A DNA stretch of 64,000 nt from Verrucomicrobiaceae bacterium (GCA_027490195.1 JAIXYN010000022.1:158532-222531); one strand, 5' to 3'. Positions 15,980 through 25,639 are shown, counted from the first letter of the stretch. Notes: generated from the letters alone by a model not told the origin. Made by a program: numbers and translations.

Positions 15980-17476
15980 ATGCTCTTGCAGATGAACCGC
16001 CGCCGACTGATCCAATCCGCTGTTGTCGCACTCTGCCCAGCGGCATGCAGCCAGAAGCACCGCGCTCCCCTACCCTTTGCCACCCTCACCGATCTCTCAG
16101 CCATGCTCAAAGCGGGGGAAACCACACCCTTGCTTCTGGTGGAGCATAATTTAGAACGCATCGTGCAGCTCGATAAATCAGGACCTCAGCTCAATGCCGT
16201 AATGGAATTGAATCCTGCGGCGAAATCGCTCGCCGCAGCCTGTAAATCCGGCCCGCTGCACGGCCTACCCATCCTGATCAAGGACAACATCGAGACCGCC
16301 GATGCCATGCAGACCACCGCAGGCTCACTGGCCCTGCGTGATCACAAGCCGAAGCAGGATGCCACCCTCGTCACTCGATTGCGTGAAGCCGGAGCCATCA
16401 TCCTTGGCAAAACCAATCTCAGCGAATGGGCCAACATCCGCTCGCCCAATTCCACCAGCGGCTGGAGCGCGCGCGGCGGCCTCACGCGCAATCCCCACCG
16501 CCTCACCCACAGCGCCAGCGGCTCCAGTTCGGGCTCCGCCGCCGCCGTGGCCGCCGGACTCGCACCCGCAGCCATCGGCACGGAGACGAACGGCTCCATC
16601 GTCAGCCCCGCCAGCGCCTGTGGCATCGTCGGTTTCAAGCCCACCGTCGGCCTCATCAGCGGCAGCGGCATCATCCCCATCACTCATCATCAGGACACCG
16701 CCGGTCCCATGACCCTCACTGTGCGCGATGCGGCCCTCCTCTTGCAGGTCCTCGCCACAAACTTCACCGTCGATCTAAAATCAGACGCCCTCAAAGGCGC
16801 ACGACTCGGCGTCGCACGCGGTCAGTGCGGCAAAAACCCACAGGTCCTCGCCCTTTTTGAAACCGCCCTGCAAAAACTGCGCAATGCTGGAGCCATCATC
16901 ATCGACCCCGTAGAACTGCCCAACATGCGCGAAGCCGGTGCCCTCGCCTGGAAAGCCATGCTCATCGAGCTGCGTCAGGATTTAAACACTTACCTCGAAC
17001 AGCGCACCGGCGATGTTCGATCCCTCGCCGAACTCATCGCCTTCAACGAACAGCACCGCGACACCGAAATGCCGCACTTCGCTCAGGAATTTTTTGAGCA
17101 GGCAGAACAACTCGGCGCGCCAGAGATCATCGCCGCAGGAGCCGCTGCCCGCGAGCACGCCCGCCGTCTCGCCGGCCCCGAAGGCATCGATGCCGCCCTG
17201 CAAGCCCACCAGCTCGATGCCTTGATCTTCCCCACCAATGATCCCGTGGGCCCCATCGACCTCGCCCATGGCGATACCAACGAACGCGTCGCCAGCACCC
17301 CCGCCGCCGTCGCCGGCTATCCCCATCTCACCGTACCTCTAGGCTTCGTGGACGGCCTTCCCGTCGGTTTCTCCTTCATCAGCACCGCCCATGCAGATGC
17401 CCGCATACTGGCCCTCGGCCACGCATTTGAAGAGATCACGAAGGCGCGGCGCGCACCGGAGTTCCGGCCAAAGTAG
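15980..17476 (+). CDS. Exported amidase (amidase signature family)
   Basis: This protein of about 498 residues carries the amidase-signature Ser-Ser-Lys triad region: lysine in LPILIKDNIE, then the Gly/Ser-rich SASGSSSGSAAAVAAGLAP segment with the cis-serine and nucleophile, and GTETNGSIVSPAS. The N-terminus (MNRRRLIQS then a hydrophobic stretch ending AACSQK) looks like an export signal, possibly lipoprotein or Tat-like. It would hydrolyse amides or peptides outside the cytoplasm; family members are often annotated as Asp-tRNA/Glu-tRNA amidotransferase subunit A-like, but no GatB/C partner is here. The ATG at 15980 is favoured by AAGG a few bases upstream; ATG 15992 is an alternative and TTG 15956 is unlikely. 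Monocistronic. Confidence 0.88.
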   Translation: MLLQMNRRRLIQSAVVALCPAACSQKHRAPLPFATLTDLSAMLKAGETTPLLLVEHNLERIVQLDKSGPQLNAVMELNPAAKSLAAACKSGPLHGLPILIKDNIETADAMQTTAGSLALRDHKPKQDATLVTRLREAGAIILGKTNLSEWANIRSPNSTSGWSARGGLTRNPHRLTHSASGSSSGSAAAVAAGLAPAAIGTETNGSIVSPASACGIVGFKPTVGLISGSGIIPITHHQDTAGPMTLTVRDAALLLQVLATNFTVDLKSDALKGARLGVARGQCGKNPQVLALFETALQKLRNAGAIIIDPVELPNMREAGALAWKAMLIELRQDLNTYLEQRTGDVRSLAELIAFNEQHRDTEMPHFAQEFFEQAEQLGAPEIIAAGAAAREHARRLAGPEGIDAALQAHQLDALIFPTNDPVGPIDLAHGDTNERVASTPAAVAGYPHLTVPLGFVDGLPVGFSFISTAHADARILALGHAFEEITKARRAPEFRPK

Positions 17477-17975
17477 TCGCGAGCTTCAGCTCACTCTGGA
17501 AAACGTGCCTGCCACACAGAGCAATCTAGAGATCACTCGCCATCAGCGAGGCCTTCTTCCCAAATTCCGAAGTTAGGTTGCATTTTTGAGATCATTTTCC
17601 TGGGGGAGGCGGGCGCTAAGGAGGCGTCTTCGGCGAATTTCGTTTTCGACGCTCCAACAACTTGTCCATCAAAGGCTTGTGTCAGTCGGTGCCGCCCCAA
17701 TATTGGGCGAAATTCGCTGCGTTTGCCGATGGCTTGTTGGTAGGTCGCGGACGGGAGCGGAAAACGGAGTGCCATGTCCTCTCCATCGTGTAGTGCATGG
17801 TCCTTGGGGGGACTTGTTTGTTCGCATTCCCAAGCAACCACGCTTTGAGCGCCAAACGATGCCTTTTTTAACTTCGGAATCAGGGTTCAAAGCAGCACCG
17901 GCAATTAGGTCGCATAGACCCCATAAGGCCTATTCCCCTCTGCCCTTTTCACTTATCTCTTTTAACTTCTGCCAA
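17477..17975. other. Intergenic region without a supported gene
   Basis: About 500 bases lie between the convergent amidase and ExbD genes. The only notable structure is a partly inverted pair of GCGAATTTCG/CGAAATTCGC-type words near 17632 and 17707. A minus-strand frame at 17533-17841 lacks any recognisable domain, signal or ribosome site. No convincing terminator was seen. Confidence 0.5.
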
Positions 17976-18404
17976 TCACTTCCCCGCCCGCTGAATCCGT
18001 GCCGGCACATCGTTGATGCTGTACCCCGCCTCCCTCAGCGCGTCCCACACCTTCACCAGATTTCCCAGCGCCGCCGTCGTATCCGCCTGCAGCTCCAGCT
18101 TCAGCCCGGGCTTCGCTTCCTTCATCGTCGTGATCGCCGCCGCCAGTTGCTCCAGCTCCACCGGCTTCCCGTCCAGAAACACATGCTGCTGCTCATCAAT
18201 GCTGATCGCCACGCGCACCTCCGGCGTCGTCGCCGCCCCCCCGAGAGTTTTCGACTCCGGCAGCGTGATCTTCATCCGCGTCTTGTCCTTCTCAAACGTC
18301 GTCGTCGCCACAAAGAAGATCAGCAAAATCACCATGATGTCGATCAACGACACAATGGGGATCGTCGGTACCGGGCGGCGTTTGGGGCGCAGATTCATGG
18401 CCAT
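17976..18404 (-). CDS. exbD: ExbD/TolR-type biopolymer transport protein
   Basis: The 142-residue protein has the ExbD/TolR plan: a short basic N-terminus (NLRPKRRP), one membrane helix with the essential aspartate in PIVSLIDIMVILLIFF, and a periplasmic domain of about 95 residues. With the ExbB-like protein encoded upstream it would form the proton-driven motor that energises a TonB protein. It is the last gene of the minus-strand tonB-like/exbB/exbD operon. The start at 18404 is used; an ATG two codons later (MNLRPK) is equally plausible. ExbD and TolR cannot be separated by sequence alone; the adjacent TonB-type genes favour ExbD. Confidence 0.9.
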   Translation of the reverse strand: MAMNLRPKRRPVPTIPIVSLIDIMVILLIFFVATTTFEKDKTRMKITLPESKTLGGAATTPEVRVAISIDEQQHVFLDGKPVELEQLAAAITTMKEAKPGLKLELQADTTAALGNLVKVWDALREAGYSINDVPARIQRAGK

Positions 18405-18442
18405 GGCGTGCAGTAGGTGGGGCTAAGGTCTCGCTCACACAC

Positions 18443-19189
18443 TCAGTTCGCCGGACGCTGCACTTCAAAGTGCTGGTAAAAATGCTGGATCGTCTCCTGC
18501 ATGATCGACTCTACCCGCACCGCCAGCGCATCCAGCCGCCGTGAAAAATACGTGTGCGCCAGCACCGACGGCACCGCCACAAACAAACCCGCGATCGTAC
18601 ACCGCAGCGCCACGCCGATCTCCTGCGCGATCGCCGTCGTGTCCGGCCCGCCACCCGCGCCAAACGCCGAGAACATCCCCACTAGGCCCACCGTCGTGCC
18701 CAGCAGCCCCAGCAGCGGCGCCACAGACACCATCACCTCCAGCAGCGGGATCCCGCTCTCCAGCCGGTGGATCTCCTCCCGTGCCTTGATCGCGCACGCA
18801 TCATGGCACTCCTGCTTGCTCGTAAAGGCCCCGCTGATCGCCATGCTGCCCAGCCGCGCAAGCATCGATCCATCATGCACCAGAAATTCCTGCAGCGGCC
18901 GGATGTCCCCCTTCAGCGCATAGTTCGGGATCGCTCGCAGCTGGCTTACCACCCCGCTGGGCATGATCACCTGCTCCCGCAGTTGCAGCCACGCCATGAT
19001 CGACGCCCCGATGGCCGACATCGAACAGATCACGATCAGCCCCATCACAAAGCCCCCCGTCGAGAGAAATTCATAAACCAACTGCAGCCCCGAGGGCGCA
19101 GCCTTTTCAGTGGCATCCGCAGCAGCGGTGGCGGCAGCCGCAAGCATGGGTGTTGCAGAGGCGAGGAGTTCAGTAAATAAGGGCATCAT
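18443..19189 (-). CDS. exbB: MotA/TolQ/ExbB proton channel family protein
   Basis: The 248-residue protein has three membrane helices (about 50-72, 145-170 and 190-215). The conserved family core is present: SVAPLLGLLGTTVGLVGMFSAF followed by IAQEIGVALRCTIAGLFVAVPSV. It is the channel subunit of the ExbB-ExbD motor in the inner membrane. It starts within the end of the upstream TonB-like gene (overlap 19170-19189) and precedes exbD by 38 bases. Two successive ATG codons open the gene; the second may be used. Confidence 0.92.
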   Translation of the reverse strand: MMPLFTELLASATPMLAAAATAAADATEKAAPSGLQLVYEFLSTGGFVMGLIVICSMSAIGASIMAWLQLREQVIMPSGVVSQLRAIPNYALKGDIRPLQEFLVHDGSMLARLGSMAISGAFTSKQECHDACAIKAREEIHRLESGIPLLEVMVSVAPLLGLLGTTVGLVGMFSAFGAGGGPDTTAIAQEIGVALRCTIAGLFVAVPSVLAHTYFSRRLDALAVRVESIMQETIQHFYQHFEVQRPAN

Positions 19190-19829
19190 AATGGATTTTC
19201 AGGCGCTCCCGGTCTTCCACCGGGAGTAAAGGGATCACGTCAGCGGGCATGGGTGGTATCTCCGCATCCTTGATCGCCTGCAAGGTGATTTCGGCGAGGA
19301 GCGGGGTGGATTCCTTGTCGTTGATGACCTTCAGGCCCTCCACCTTGCCCTTCTTGTTCACGTAAAAAACAAGCTGTAAATACCCATCGGTCACGCCTGC
19401 ACGCCGCAGCTTCAGGTAAACGTGCCACTTCTTTTCCACCTCCCCCGTCACCTGCCGGTAGTAGCGCCCCAGCGGCGTATTTGCCGCATCCACGGAGACC
19501 TCCTTGCCGCGATTGGAATTGCTGCCCTTCGTCTCCTGCTTGCGCGTGAAGGGCGTGTAGGCATTCGGGGCCTCGTTCCCCTTCGTCCGCTTCACTGGCT
19601 CATCGTCCGCCACGGGCAGCGCTTTGGGAATGGGCTTCTCCGGCCGAGCAGCGGAGGCAGAGAACATGCACAGCAGACCCAGCAGCGATGCGACCATGGC
19701 CACACGCGCCCCCCCCTTCATACACACCAGCATCGACGCACCAGCGGTGCCCAGTGCCGTAATCACCGTGAGCCCCTTGTCGTATCCCCTGGCCGCGTGC
19801 AGATCAGTAAATGAGCGCATCGTATTCAA
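19170..19829 (-). CDS. TonB C-terminal-domain protein with a rearranged N-terminus (partial duplicate)
   Basis: The 219-residue protein has a C-terminal 150 residues nearly collinear with the end of the upstream 444-residue TonB-like protein. Shared words include KPIPKALPV, NAYTPFTRKQETKGS, TPLGRYYRQVTG, EKKWHVYL, EIPPMPA and a final YDALIY. The first 65 residues differ. They begin MRSFTDL, resembling ExbB's MPLFTEL, and contain MVASLLGLLCMFSASAA, resembling ExbB's core. The simplest reading is a tandem duplication of the tonB-exbB junction followed by deletion, leaving an exbB-tonB hybrid whose hydrophobic segment (about 25-60) could still anchor or export it. It overlaps tonB at its start (26 bases) and exbB at its end (20 bases). 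It may work as a second energy-transducing tip or be decaying. Confidence 0.7.
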   Translation of the reverse strand: MNTMRSFTDLHAARGYDKGLTVITALGTAGASMLVCMKGGARVAMVASLLGLLCMFSASAARPEKPIPKALPVADDEPVKRTKGNEAPNAYTPFTRKQETKGSNSNRGKEVSVDAANTPLGRYYRQVTGEVEKKWHVYLKLRRAGVTDGYLQLVFYVNKKGKVEGLKVINDKESTPLLAEITLQAIKDAEIPPMPADVIPLLPVEDRERLKIHYDALIY

Positions 19830-21138
19830 CTTTCAGCCGTTCCTGATCATTCATTGGCAGCGAAGGAATCACATTAGCAGGCATCGGCGGGATCTCCGCA
19901 TCCTGGATCGCCCGCACGGTCAGCTCCGTGAGGATCGGGTTGGATTCCTTGGAGTTCACGACCCGCAGGCCCTCCACCTTGCCCCTTTTATTAACGTAAA
20001 AAACGATCTGCAGGTATCCGGGCGACGCGCCATCACGCCGCAGGTGCAGGTAAACATGCCACTTCTTTTCCACCTGCCCCGTCACCTGCCGGTAGTAGCG
20101 CCCCAGCGGCGTATCCGCTGCATCCACGGAGGCCTCCTTGCCGCGATTGGAAATGCTGCCCTTCGTCTCCTGCTTGCGTGTGAAGGGCGTGTAGGCGTTC
20201 GGGTCCTGGTTGTTCGTCGTGCGCTTCACCGCCTCATCTTCCACCACCGGCAGAGCCTTGGGGATGGGCTTCTCCTGCGGAGCCGGCGGCGGCATTTCCT
20301 CCGCAGTCTCCAGCTTCTTCGGAACGGGTTCAGTCTTCGGCGGCGCGTCAGGTGCCTTCTCCATCGGGTCAGGTTTCTTCACCTCCAGCGGCAGCCGGTT
20401 CATGTCCACCTTCGCCAGCTCCTTGTCCGCCTCCTCCATCATCTTGGTCAGCGGCGTCTTATCAGGCTCCACCTTGGCCATCTTTTGCGTGTCCACCGGC
20501 GGCTCCTTTTCGGGGTTCTTCAACTCCGGCTTGGGCACCTCCGGGGCCAGTTCCATCGGCTTGGGCGGCGGCGGCGGTGCGGCATCCTTCGGTTTCAGGA
20601 TCGAAGGCGGTGTAAGGGGGCTCGGAGGTGCCTGCGGCTGCGGTGTCAGCATCGCCACCGATGGCGGATGCGTCATTGGCCGCGCATCGTCCTTAAGGTC
20701 TCCATTCTTAAAGTCCCGGTCCGCAAGCTCGCGCCCAGGGAGCTTCAGCCCGTCCATTGAGGGCAGAGGCTCCGTCGCGTCAGGAGACGGCGCCTTCACC
20801 GTTGCCGCAAGCGTGTTCCGATCCGCGATGAACGCCGGATTCTTCGGTGCCGTGTCCGAGCCCTCATTCTGCGAAGTGCGGATATACACCTGCGGCTTCG
20901 GCGGCGGTGGTGGCGTCAGGAACTGATCCGGGAAAAGCAGCACCTCTTCCTCCTTCACCTCCTCCTTGGGCGGCTGGTGCGCCTCCAGCCACATCCGATG
21001 CGCCGCCTCGCTCGCAAACACGAAAGCCAGCAGCACCAGCAGTAGCGCATGCACCACCACCGTACCGGTGATGGCAATGCGCAGATTGCTGCTGCGTCGA
21101 TGGTCGATGGGATAAAATTCAGTCACAATGCCGGGCAA
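19804..21138 (-). CDS. tonB: TonB-family energy transducer with long proline-rich linker
   Basis: The 444-residue protein has a single N-terminal membrane helix (about 20-43, VVVHALLLVLLAFVFA) and an acidic/proline-rich periplasmic linker of about 280 residues full of PPP and KP/EP repeats. The C-terminal TonB-like domain of about 95 residues includes RYYRQVTGQVEKKWHVYL and YLQIVFYVNKRGKVEGL. It would span the periplasm and pass ExbB/ExbD-derived energy to outer-membrane receptors. The linker is longer than in E. coli TonB, which is common in Verrucomicrobiota. It is the first gene of the operon. Confidence 0.85.
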   Translation of the reverse strand: MPGIVTEFYPIDHRRSSNLRIAITGTVVVHALLLVLLAFVFASEAAHRMWLEAHQPPKEEVKEEEVLLFPDQFLTPPPPPKPQVYIRTSQNEGSDTAPKNPAFIADRNTLAATVKAPSPDATEPLPSMDGLKLPGRELADRDFKNGDLKDDARPMTHPPSVAMLTPQPQAPPSPLTPPSILKPKDAAPPPPPKPMELAPEVPKPELKNPEKEPPVDTQKMAKVEPDKTPLTKMMEEADKELAKVDMNRLPLEVKKPDPMEKAPDAPPKTEPVPKKLETAEEMPPPAPQEKPIPKALPVVEDEAVKRTTNNQDPNAYTPFTRKQETKGSISNRGKEASVDAADTPLGRYYRQVTGQVEKKWHVYLHLRRDGASPGYLQIVFYVNKRGKVEGLRVVNSKESNPILTELTVRAIQDAEIPPMPANVIPSLPMNDQERLKVEYDALIY

Positions 21139-21593
21139 ACGGGAGGAGGAACGCCTACCCCCATTATAGTGCTCTCCCAGCCTTGAGAATCAAATGCTGA
21201 TTGAGCAGGCTCACACCCTCAGTCCCCACCACACCCAGCGCTGGTAGGGGACGCGTTTTGCGCGTCCCTAAATTCCTTCGTCCCACCGCCCCCAGCCAGG
21301 CCACCCGCTCTCCCCCTTCCCTCAAGCCCCCGCCATCCATTCCTCCACCATTCATTCGCTGCGCCCCCCCCCCCACTGAGCACACTCCGTTCGTCCACCT
21401 CGCCACACTCGGTTCCGCCCCTGCAGTAATCCTGAAATTCTGCCATCCTGTTAATCCTGTCCATCTACACCGCCACGAACTCCACCACTCCACCGCCCCA
21501 CCAAAAAAAGAGCCCCCATCTCTGGAGGCCCTTTCAACTTGAAACCTTAAACTTGAGCCGAGTCTGCGAGACAGGCGAAGCCAAACTTCATCC
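21139..21593. other. Intergenic region with hairpin and C11 tract
   Basis: These 455 bases separate hppA from tonB, both on the minus strand, and should hold the tonB promoter. They contain a GGGACGCG/CGCGTCCC hairpin (21248-21268) and an 11-base C tract (about 21364-21374). No supported gene is present; open frames on both strands are low-complexity Pro/Ser or Gly/Arg strings. Confidence 0.5.
21248..21268. repeat. GC-rich inverted repeat (8-bp stem, 5-base loop)
   Basis: GGGACGCG (21248-21255) and CGCGTCCC (21261-21268) are perfectly complementary around TTTTG. It lies downstream of hppA's stop on the transcribed minus strand, so it could act in termination or RNA stability, although no T-run follows. 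Confidence 0.4.
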
Positions 21594-23654
21594 TCACTTC
21601 GCCATCGCCTTAAACGCGATCGGAATGATCAAAATCGCCAAGATGTTCACCACCTTGATCATCGGGTTCACCGCAGGACCTGCCGTGTCCTTGTAAGGAT
21701 CACCCACTGTGTCGCCCGTCACCGCCGCCTGATGCGCAAAGCTGCCCTTGCCGCCGTGGTTGCCTTCTTCGATGAACTTCTTCGCATTGTCCCACGCGCC
21801 ACCGGCGCTCGTCATCGAAATGCCCACAAACAGACCCGTCACGATCGTGCCAATCAGCACCCCGCCCAGCGCTTCCATGCCCAGGAACGACACCGCGATC
21901 ACAAAGATCAGCGGCAGCAGCGCCGGCACAATCATCTGGCCCAGAGCCGCCTTCGTCACGATGTCCACGCACTGCGCATAGTCTGGCGTGTCCGCACCCG
22001 TCAGGATGCCAGGCTTCGCCGTGATCTGGCGGCGCACCTCGCGCACCACCGCACCCGCCGCATTGCCCACCGCGCTCATGCAGAAAGACGTAAACAGGAA
22101 CGGCAGCAGCCCGCCGATGAACATCCCGATCACCACCCGGTGGTCCATCAGGTCAAAGCTCACCTTGTGCCCCACAAACGCCTGCAAATCTTCCACATAC
22201 GAGCCAAACAGCACCATCGCCGCCAAGCCCGCGCTCGCGATTGCATAGCCCTTCGTCACCGCCTTCATCGTGTTGCCCACGGCATCCAGTTCGTCCGTGA
22301 TCTTGCGCACGCTCTCCGGCAGACCCGCCATCACCGCAATGCCGCCCGCGTTATCCGTGATCGGACCAAACGCGTCCAATGAAATCACAATGCCCGACAG
22401 CGACAGCATCGACACCACCGCGATAGCGATGCCATACAGCCCCGCCAGATCATAGCAGCCCCAGATCGCCGCAGCGATGGCCAGCACTGGCAGCAGCGTC
22501 GCCTGGTTCCCGATGCTGATCCCCGCGATGATGTTCGTCGCCGGGCCCGTTTCGGAAGCCTTCGCAATCAGGCGCACCGGCTTGTGGTGCGTGCTCGTGT
22601 AGTAGTTTGTGATCCACACCACCAGCAGCGTCATCACCAGACCCACCGCCGCGCAGTAAAACAAGTTCGTGCTCGAAACCGCCAGCGCACCGATCTTGAT
22701 CCCCTCAGGAAAGATCGCCGCCGTGGACCACCAGAACAGCGCCGAAGACACGATGCCAGAAACCGCCACCCCACACACCAGAGACGCCGTCGCCTCCTGC
22801 TTGACAAAATTCACCCAGCCAATGCCAATAAGAGACGCAATGATCGCCAGACCGCACAGCACAAACGGGTAAACCACCGCCGCCTCTGTGCCCACCGTCA
22901 GGTGGCCCACCAGCACGCCGCCGATCAAGCTCACCGCATACGTTTCGAAAACATCCGCCGCCATCCCAGCGCAGTCACCCACGTTGTCGCCCACGTTATC
23001 CGCAATGGTAGCCGGATTGCGCGGATCATCCTCATTCAGATTCTGCTCATTCTTGCCCACCAAGTCCGCGCCCACGTCAGCCGCCTTGGTATAAATACCG
23101 CCGCCCAGACGTGCAAACACACTGATCAGCGAGCTGCCCAGCGCCAGCCCCACCAGCGAATCAATCGCATGCTTCGCGTGCGCCCCCGTGCCGCGCACCA
23201 CCAGGTAAAACACTCCCACAGACAGCAGTCCCAGCGCCACCACCAGCAAACCCGTCACCGCACCACCATTAAAGGCCACCTTCAGCGCCGAATGACTGCT
23301 CACCGAGGCAGCCTGCGCCGTGCGCACGTTCGCCCTCACCGCGATCATCATCCCGATGTAACCCGCCGCCAGCGAGCACACCGCGCCCACCACAAAACCC
23401 GCCGCCGTCAGGCCGCCGCGCAGCCACCACACCGCCGCAAACACCACCACCGCGATCAGGCTCACCGCCATCACCTGCCGGTTCAGGTAGGCCTTCGCCC
23501 CCTGCTGGATCGCGAGTGCGATCTCCGTCATCTTCTCATTCCCCGCATCCGCCCCCACGACCTTCTTGATCAGGATGAAAGCAAAAACAAGCCCCACAAT
23601 AGAGAGGGCGATAGCAAGGGCGATGCCGTTGGTCAGCAAAAAAGATGGAAGCAT
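21594..23654 (-). CDS. hppA: Membrane-bound proton-translocating pyrophosphatase (K+-independent type)
   Basis: The 686-residue protein is very hydrophobic (about 16 helices) and has the pyrophosphate-binding signature [18 protein letters not shown] and the acidic [21 protein letters not shown] loop. It hydrolyses pyrophosphate and pumps cations across the membrane. The K+-dependence position is occupied by lysine: [10 protein letters not shown] with K464 and T467. Families with Lys here are K+-independent and proton-pumping, whereas K+-dependent enzymes have Ala. It is monocistronic, reading toward the tonB operon but 455 bases away. The start at the ATG at 23654 gives the usual N-terminus. 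Confidence 0.96.
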   Translation of the reverse strand: MLPSFLLTNGIALAIALSIVGLVFAFILIKKVVGADAGNEKMTEIALAIQQGAKAYLNRQVMAVSLIAVVVFAAVWWLRGGLTAAGFVVGAVCSLAAGYIGMMIAVRANVRTAQAASVSSHSALKVAFNGGAVTGLLVVALGLLSVGVFYLVVRGTGAHAKHAIDSLVGLALGSSLISVFARLGGGIYTKAADVGADLVGKNEQNLNEDDPRNPATIADNVGDNVGDCAGMAADVFETYAVSLIGGVLVGHLTVGTEAAVVYPFVLCGLAIIASLIGIGWVNFVKQEATASLVCGVAVSGIVSSALFWWSTAAIFPEGIKIGALAVSSTNLFYCAAVGLVMTLLVVWITNYYTSTHHKPVRLIAKASETGPATNIIAGISIGNQATLLPVLAIAAAIWGCYDLAGLYGIAIAVVSMLSLSGIVISLDAFGPITDNAGGIAVMAGLPESVRKITDELDAVGNTMKAVTKGYAIASAGLAAMVLFGSYVEDLQAFVGHKVSFDLMDHRVVIGMFIGGLLPFLFTSFCMSAVGNAAGAVVREVRRQITAKPGILTGADTPDYAQCVDIVTKAALGQMIVPALLPLIFVIAVSFLGMEALGGVLIGTIVTGLFVGISMTSAGGAWDNAKKFIEEGNHGGKGSFAHQAAVTGDTVGDPYKDTAGPAVNPMIKVVNILAILIIPIAFKAMAK

Positions 23655-24225
23655 GAGTTAAGGTGGGTCGGGTGGTGGGTCCGTGGCGGATAAAGCCGCG
23701 CACTTTAGCAAGTCGCAATTTACAGGCAAGAACTTGCTCCGAGTTTTCTGCCGTCCTCTCTTTTCCCCTCTCCCGGCCTCTGCGAGCGCCGCCGCTCTCG
23801 AAGCATCCGCCGGCCATCAAACCGTCGTGCACCGCCTTCACAGAGCCCAATTTACAATTCCCAGTTTTAAGTTCCCAGCTGGCCCAAAGAATCAAACGCT
23901 CCGAGTTTATCCCGCCCCGCCCACGAATACTTAAAGAGGAGCAGATATCATTCGGTCCGATCCACTCGTTTCGGCTTTCATCGGTTAGACACACGTCCAT
24001 TCGAACACACTACAATCTGGACACCTCATTTTTGGGCAACCAAGCGGCGCAGTTTGTGTGATGCTCTAACCGTCCCCCTTCGCCCGTTATTTAGCCCCCT
24101 GCTTTGATGCAGGAAAAACGCCTATTCAGAAACGGCACCCAAGCCAATACCAGATCTGCGCAGCTATGGCATCGTGCGCTTGTCCCTTGAATCAACTCAC
24201 ATTCATTCACCCCCCACATACGAAT
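23655..24225. other. Intergenic region without a supported gene
   Basis: These 571 bases lie between the divergent hppA gene and a small + strand frame. Open frames on both strands here are Pro/Ser/Arg-rich and match no family. The region should contain the hppA promoter, but no sigma-70 site is convincing. Confidence 0.45.
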
Positions 24226-24399
24226 ATGAAATCAAGCCGCCACTACTACCTCGAGGCCTTCATCGCCAAAATGTCCATGGACGACGCCAAAGCACACCGG
24301 GAAATGGGCTATGCCACCGCGCCCAAAGGGGCGCATGCAAGCAAGGAGGTCTCCAACCACAGCAAGACCGCCGCCGGACGCGAGCCCTTTTCCCGCTAG
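24226..24399 (+). CDS. Small hypothetical protein (57 aa)
   Basis: This short frame starts at the ATG at 24226 and encodes MKSSRHYYLEAFIAKMSMDDAKAHREMG followed by a Ser/Lys-rich tail ending REPFSR. It has no signal peptide or membrane helix. Its composition (balanced, few rare residues, amphipathic first half) is more protein-like than the surrounding shadow frames, but no domain is recognised. A longer reading from 24166 begins with an implausible Cys/Pro-rich stretch and is not preferred. Confidence 0.4.
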   Translation: MKSSRHYYLEAFIAKMSMDDAKAHREMGYATAPKGAHASKEVSNHSKTAAGREPFSR

Positions 24400-24697
24400 A
24401 AAAAGAGGCCTTGCATAAATGGCGCTCGGCGAAGGGCATGCTGCGTGGTTTTGGGTTGTTGGTCGCACCAAAGCCACGCGGCAGTCTGTCCTGGGATCGC
24501 TGGTTTCGTAACCAGCTCTGGCGCTGACCCCTGACGAACGAAGCTCCACCAGCTCAGCTGGCCATCCCAGAACTAGAAAACGAGGCAGCTCCCAAGTTCA
24601 AAAGCGAAAGTGCGACAAGCACGGCTGGAAGCTGCAGAGAAACCACCGAAGACGGTGCTCACTCTGCGCCATTCATGCCTGACCTTTGCTTTTGCAC
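24400..24697. other. Intergenic region, nothing recognised
   Basis: About 300 bases between the small frame and the CsbD-like gene. No RNA gene, repeat or supported coding sequence was seen. Confidence 0.4.
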
Positions 24698-24898
24698 TTA
24701 GTTGCAGCAGGATGAACAGCCCTTGATGGCCTTTTCGATCGCTTCACGGCTTTCACCCGTGCGCTTTTGGATGCGGCCAACAAGTTCGTCCTGCTTGCCT
24801 TCAAGGAATTGAAGATCGTCGTCCGTGAGTTTGGCTCTTTGCTGCTTCAGCTTGCCTTTGGTGATGTTCCAGTCGCCTTTGATTTCGAGTGTTGTCAT
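24698..24898 (-). CDS. CsbD-like general stress protein
   Basis: The 66-residue protein has the CsbD pattern: [44 protein letters not shown], the usual short helical repeat found in stress-induced CsbD proteins. The C-terminus CSSCCN is unusually cysteine-rich for the family and might bind metal or form disulfides. The role of CsbD proteins is unclear; they are typically induced by general stress. The gene stands alone. Confidence 0.85.
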   Translation of the reverse strand: MTTLEIKGDWNITKGKLKQQRAKLTDDDLQFLEGKQDELVGRIQKRTGESREAIEKAIKGCSSCCN

Positions 24899-25189
24899 GG
24901 TGGTGTTGGTTTGATGTGGGTTATTCTGCGAAATAAGTTTTCCGCAGATTCACAGGCCTCCACTCTTTGCCAGCTTGAGACAGCAGACGATGGGGTGTAA
25001 CCCGACTTGAGTCAGCCTCAGTGCATGGGAACGAGCCCTGCAGCCCCCCCTAGGGTCACTCTCACCAGTCTCCGCAGCAAAAACTCCGCCACAAGCTCAG
25101 CTCCCCTCCGAAGACGACCTTACTCATGCATCAAACTTTAATCTTGTAACTTACCCCTCCTCACGCTGTCATCTCCCCCACACTCACAG

Positions 25190-25639
25190 ATGAAAGCCAT
25201 CTCCCTCACCCTTCTGACCTTCCTCTGCCTGGCCCTCAGCACCCAGGCACGCATCGGTGAAACACTGGACGAATGCATCAAACGTTACGGCGAGCCCGCC
25301 CAGCGCCCCCAGCCCAAGACCCTGCTCTTTCACAAGTCCGGCATCGCCATCACCTGCTTCTTTGTCGATGGGCTCTGCGTGGAGATCAGCTACAAAAAAC
25401 TCGACTCAGGCGCCCGCTTCAATGAACGCGAAGTGGAGATCCTTCGGATGGCCAATGGCAGCATGTGGCAGTTGCGCCCAGACGACAACCACAATCCCAT
25501 CATCTACTGGCGCAATGAAGTCTGCGAGTGCCAGTGGGACCGCAACACAGGTCTGCTCCATTTCGAGACGCTGGCGGAGAGGAAACGAAAAGCAGCCGAG
25601 ATGCGCAACGAGGAAAAGAAGCAGCTCGAAGGCTTCTAG
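25190..25639 (+). CDS. Hypothetical exported protein
   Basis: The 149-residue protein has a clear Sec signal peptide (MKAISLTLLTFLCLALSTQA, cleavage about residue 20). The mature part begins RIGETLDECIKRYGEP, a motif seen in many small verrucomicrobial exported proteins, and contains two cysteines near CECQWDRNTG. The C-terminus is a charged helix (ERKRKAAEMRNEEKKQ). No catalytic signature is visible. The gene faces the convergent prolyl-isomerase gene. Function unknown. Confidence 0.7.
   Translation: MKAISLTLLTFLCLALSTQARIGETLDECIKRYGEPAQRPQPKTLLFHKSGIAITCFFVDGLCVEISYKKLDSGARFNEREVEILRMANGSMWQLRPDDNHNPIIYWRNEVCECQWDRNTGLLHFETLAERKRKAAEMRNEEKKQLEGF

Noticed and set aside
17533..17841. Minus-strand frame of 102 codons in the spacer between the amidase gene and exbD
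   Set aside because: No domain, signal or ribosome site, and overlapping frames on both strands are equally long; left as intergenic.
22584..23693. Plus-strand frame of 369 codons opposite hppA
   Set aside because: His/Arg-rich translation of the complementary strand of a conserved membrane-protein gene.
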